The notes below the pieces were generated by a model, which saw only the letters and a program-made list of their open reading frames with translations, was not told the origin of the DNA and ran no database searches. This document shows, one piece after another, positions 60,137 through 64,000 of a stretch of 64,000 nucleotides of DNA. The position numbers and the translations under genes are program-made. Position 1 is the first letter of the stretch. The number at the start of each line of letters is the position of its first letter. Source of the stretch: Cucumis sativus (Eukaryota; Streptophyta; Magnoliopsida; Cucurbitales; Cucurbitaceae); NCBI RefSeq assembly GCF_000004075.3, contig NC_026661.2, positions 4,216,001 through 4,280,000 of the forward strand. Reading direction: 5' to 3'.

Positions 60137-62803
60137 ATGACTCGGACCTCCAGCTCCAAGCCATTTCCGTCGACAAGGAGAAAGGAGAGAGACATAGGTG
60201 ACGGTGGAGGCAAGAGATTTTCCGTTTTCGACTTCAGCGAAGAGGACGCTCGTGTTGAGAAAGTCTCTCGAAGGTTACTCGGCAAGTTTTCTGCCCGCAG
60301 GAGCTCTCCCGTTACCAAGCATCAGTTTCTCCACTGCTGTGAGTGCCTTTGTACTACTACTTTTCAATCGCTATGGATGATTGTGGTGAAAACGGGATTT
60401 GTTTGCTTTTGGTGCTTGGGAGGCGTGAATATGATCATTTTGGTTATGGGAGACGAGAATCAGGACGGCTATTGAGTGAGAAAGGATGTTGTCTTATTTA
60501 GGATTTGGAAGGATAGATTGTTCTTGTGTGTGGAGAAGTTACCGTTAGTGGAAGGATCGTTCGGATAAATGGTTGAAATTAGTTTGCCGGTTTTCTTGTT
60601 TGCTAGACCGTAGAACAGAGCCCAGTTCGGTGGCTGGTAGAAATGAAAAACATGTAGTGCAAAAATTTAAACATAAGTTTTGGAGGAAATTGTGCGTTGA
60701 GTAAATGTATGATTTGAAAAGTGAAAAAAGCAACAGATATGTGTTGTTTTAATGTTAGAAACATCTATGCAATTCTGTAAATAGAAAATTAAATACATTG
60801 ATTTAATCGAACATCATTGATATCGAATTGTTTCCTTGGAATTTCCTTTCTTGTATGGAGCTTTTTTGTCTAATGAATATATGTACAGGCAGGGGTTGGT
60901 ATCTCCATTAACTATCAGCTAATTTTGAACATTGCAACAAAGTGTTTTGGTTATGAACTATGATTATTCAGTTTGGCTTGTTTAGGACTCAGAAATATTC
61001 TACAAATATGTTATCATCAATAATCACGACAATGTATGACTGCGAGTTCTTATGTTGGTTTAAAGTTTCCCTTTAGATCAAACTTCAAAATGCAACCTAT
61101 GTGCGCATATGTTTTGTGTTCATAATTTGGGAACTATATTAAATGTGCCGTCTGAACTATTTCATGTGTCTTCTATCCAGTTGGAAAAGGTGCGAAAAGT
61201 GTAAGCAGGAATCTTAGCGATGAGCTCATTGATATCGATGCTGAAGGTAAGGTAATATCCTTTTTTGTTCGTTTCCTTCGAGCATCACCAGTTATTTTCT
61301 TTCATATATATATATATATAATATTCTTCTTTTTTTTTTAGTTTCCTTATTACTACATTTTCTCTGGGTTTTAATTAGTTATTTATTTTGTTATGAATTT
61401 GTTTCTCCTTATCTATAGATAATACACGTGAAGTGTCTCATATTTTTTCCCACCCCCCCTTTCCTTCTCATGGGTTGACATGACTCCATGAAAATTATAA
61501 CATGTTTGGCATCTGAAATTTGTTTTCTTCCTTTACCTCTGCTTCAGTTGGAAAAAGTGCCAACATTGATAGTTTCTCTGAAGATGTTAGCGACGAACTG
61601 ATTCACATTGATTCTGAAGGTAAGGGTATTATCTGATTTTCTATTCTTAATTGTTAGCACTCACATTGCATCTGCTTTTAGCTTTAAAATAATCCTCGGA
61701 AATAATGTTTAAAGATTATTTAACAATCTTGTTTTATCTAGATCCAAGAGCAATTCAAATGTACACAACAGTAATTTCCAGTCTTTTGGGTAATGACAGA
61801 ACAAATGAGATTGATTTTCATCTGTTAAGTGGCACAAAACACATGCCGAAGGAGACAAAGCCATTCCTAAACGTTTTCTTTGGGTTTTATTGGCTGAATT
61901 AATGCCACCTCATGCACCATTGATGTAGAAATATTCACTTGGTTTTTGAACTTTCTGATTTTCAACATGCCTTGAATCATCTCAATCTACTTTGGGAAGA
62001 ATAGACAGAGTTTGAACTAAATTTTTCATTGAAAATTCATTCACTAGAGTTTCATTTCTGCATTCTTCTATTCCTCACAATGACTTCATAATTGTTGCCA
62101 ACAAACCTAAGGAATTCCTCCCAGCCAAAATCTTTCTCAAGCGAAATTTAAAATATATATACCATCTATGACATCTAGTTTCTTATGAAATAGAATGTGG
62201 TAGGATAGAAAAAGATGGAGCATTTGTGAACAAGAATGGATGATCTCTTGTGCGACTATTTCTACAGTTCTTTCATGTTAACTGAAAGCTCCTCATGTTT
62301 AGTTTTTATGTGTAAATGAATCAGATTCTGTGCATTCAGATTACTTCTATTTTTATTTGTTATAATTTGTTTGTTTAACTGAAGTTCGAACCTCCCATTC
62401 AGTTTCTATCTATACTCTAAATACAGGTCATCAAATTAGCCCGGGACCAACTGATCTTAATGCTGAAGATACATGTGCAGGTGATCCCACTTTTATGGTT
62501 TTTCTTAACATTTAAATTTATTTATGTTTTATTCCGTCTCCTAATGGTTAAGCTGGAAAAGAAGAAAAATGTTCTAGAAAGATGTAGCATTACATCTCTT
62601 CTTCTTCCTTTTTCATTAAAATATTATTTACATACATACATATATGTATGCTGTGGGTTATTTGATGCTTCTGTTACAGTTTTTAAAATTGCACATCTTT
62701 TGTTGCATTTGCTGTAGATACCCCACTTGAAGGTGGTGGATCTATGAAGCAGGAGATTCTTGAAACCAATGATATATTGCTTTCTCGTTCTTCAACTAAT
62801 GAG
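60137..62803 (+). CDS. ULP2-type SUMO protease, N-terminal exons (runs off window)
   Basis: Probable nuclear SUMO-specific cysteine protease of the plant ULP2/SPF group (Arabidopsis At4g33620, At1g09730); the catalytic domain would lie beyond the window. Exons: 60137..60338, 61181..61246, 61548..61619, 62427..62480 and 62718..62803, with matching phases (exon 1 ends phase 1; exons 2-4 are 1-1; exon 5 ends phase 0). About 160 residues are visible. Exon 1 gives FSVFDFSEEDARVEKVSRRL followed by LGKF...PVTKHQFLH, the conserved N-terminal block of this group. Exons 2 and 3 encode related peptides (SDELIDIDAE, SDELIHIDSE). Exon 5 ends RSSTNE with donor GAG/GTAGAC. No protease His/Asp/Cys motif is seen here, so the identity rests on the N-terminus and on the EX1 neighbourhood. 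Confidence 0.65.
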
Positions 62804-64000
62804 GTAGACACTCCAGCTTATTATGGATTTTGAAGTTTTCTCCAACTTAATATCATTTTAATCACCTGGCAAATATTTAATTCTTATAGTTTTCATGTGG
62901 GATTAACATCCTACTTATACTGGGGTGATCAAATAGCAGTTAATTTTGATATTTCATTAAAAAGGTATGCTAAATGTACTTACGCAAGTTATTTAATTTG
63001 TCTATCATGCATGATGAGCAGTCTATTAATGAGGTTAGCTTTTTGTTTGTTCTTGTATTCTTTCATTTTTTTCTCTCAATTAAAGCAGTTTTTCTATCAA
63101 AGAAGTATTAACGAGGTTGGTGGACATGAACAAAAGGAAATTATTTTCATGGTTATACGTGGGAGCATTTCATCTTCGAGAAATGAGAAATTAGGTTTGA
63201 AAAATGTCACATTATCACATGTATTTTGAAGACATTGTAACTATTTTATAGGAACTATCTTGTATAGTTGGAGGAAACCCCACTTTAGCAAGGCTTCCTT
63301 CTTTTGTGGACTTGCTCATGTATTCTTTAATGAAAGTTGTTGTTTGAATAAAAGAGCATGAAGATCATATTAATCCTAATGACCCTTTTGTCATGAAGGA
63401 ACGAAATTTGAGCATCATTTCTGATTTTCAATAAAAAAAAAAAGCAAAAAAATAAAAAATAAAAAATAAAAATACTGTCGTGGAGAGGAATAATGGAAGT
63501 AGCTGAAAGGGTGAGGTGATTAGGGATGTTATGTCTGGTGGTTTGGTGCAAATTTCGTGGAAGAGGTATATCATTTGCCTAGCATGAAAACCCTTGAATT
63601 GCCCTATTGTTGATCTTGATGGTTTTGTACTCATTAATAGGGTTAGGTTGATTTAGGAGATTTTGGTTAAAGACTTCAATGCCGTTTCTTTGCATGGCAA
63701 GGAAAATTTTTGGAAATTTGAGGAATTAAGAACTTGAAATCTCCTTTCCAAATAGTAACTTTAAATGATCTTATAATGAGGCCTTTTCAATTGTTTATAG
63801 TGGAAGATATGCATAGACTTTCCACTATAAAACGATATTAAAGGAAGAACTTTGTTTAATGTCTTTGATGAGTACTTGTTCTTGAAGATTAATGCTATTA
63901 AAGATATATTAGTAATTAGTCAGGGAGTTTGTTATGGTATTTAGTCATAAATAGAGGGAATGAGAAAGGAGGAAGTTAGGAAATGTGTGAACAAAGGCCT
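62804..64000 (+). other. Intron of the ULP2-type gene, with possible small exons and a repeat
   Basis: After exon 5 no long exon is evident before the window ends. Two short AG-bounded segments, 63023-63034 (SINE, before GTTAGC) and about 63090-63116 (ending TATTAACGAG/GTTGG), echo the end of exon 5 (ACTAATGAG/GTAGAC). They could be micro-exons or decayed copies. About 63290-63440 ends in an A-rich run and looks like a retroposed 3' end. The remainder is unassigned. Confidence 0.35.

Overview
This is a gene-bearing stretch of a flowering-plant (eudicot) nuclear genome. The evidence is AT-rich intergenic DNA, many short introns with ordinary plant splice sites, plastid-targeted proteins, plant-only families (EXECUTER1, ZML-type GATA/TIFY/CCT factor, HEN4-like KH protein) and fossil LINE, SINE and inverted-repeat elements. 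The repeats and protein sequences look most like Cucurbitaceae (Cucumis-like); that assignment is inference from memory, not a search. I found no bacterial, organellar or CRISPR signal and no tRNA or rRNA gene.

Left to right: an unidentified acidic-helix protein gene (minus, incomplete, 338-1956); a one-coding-exon cis-prenyltransferase (minus, 3521-4402) with a separate 5' UTR exon near 5385-5650; a seven-exon GATA/TIFY/CCT transcription factor (minus, 7688-12350); a seven-exon five-KH-domain RNA-binding protein (minus, 14314-21539) whose 3.4-kb first intron holds a LINE fossil and a SINE; the BAF60/SWIB subunit SNF12 of SWI/SNF (minus, 24339-26991); plastid fructose-1,6-bisphosphatase of the redox-loop-less type II (minus, 29222-32002); nicotinamidase NIC1 (plus, 33784-37859) with a GC-AG intron; EXECUTER1 (minus, 40336-45545, 11 exons); beta-ureidopropionase PYD3 (minus, 47640-51787); an MDP1-like HAD phosphatase (minus, 54195-56404); an intronless MAPKKK-like kinase (plus, 58103-59167); and the first five exons of a ULP2-type SUMO protease (plus, 60137 onward, running off the right end). 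All exon chains below were joined by eye, and their lengths and phases agree across every junction given.

The genes are not an operon. Several serve plastid or nucleotide-salvage metabolism (FBPase II, EXECUTER1, pyrimidine catabolism by PYD3, NAD salvage by NIC1) and several are nuclear regulators (SNF12, GATA, KH protein, ULP2). Two neighbour pairs recall Arabidopsis neighbours: PYD3/cpFBPII (At5g64370/At5g64380) and EX1/ULP2-like (At4g33630/At4g33620). Here they are interleaved, which suggests one ancestral block that Arabidopsis later split.

No clearly undescribed biological system stands out. The most rewarding observations are a tandem-duplicated, phase-symmetric exon in the SUMO protease that carries a SUMO-interacting-motif-like core in each copy, the GC-AG intron in NIC1, a long imperfect hairpin containing TGACGTCA near 3.0-3.2 kb, and families of short inverted-repeat elements.
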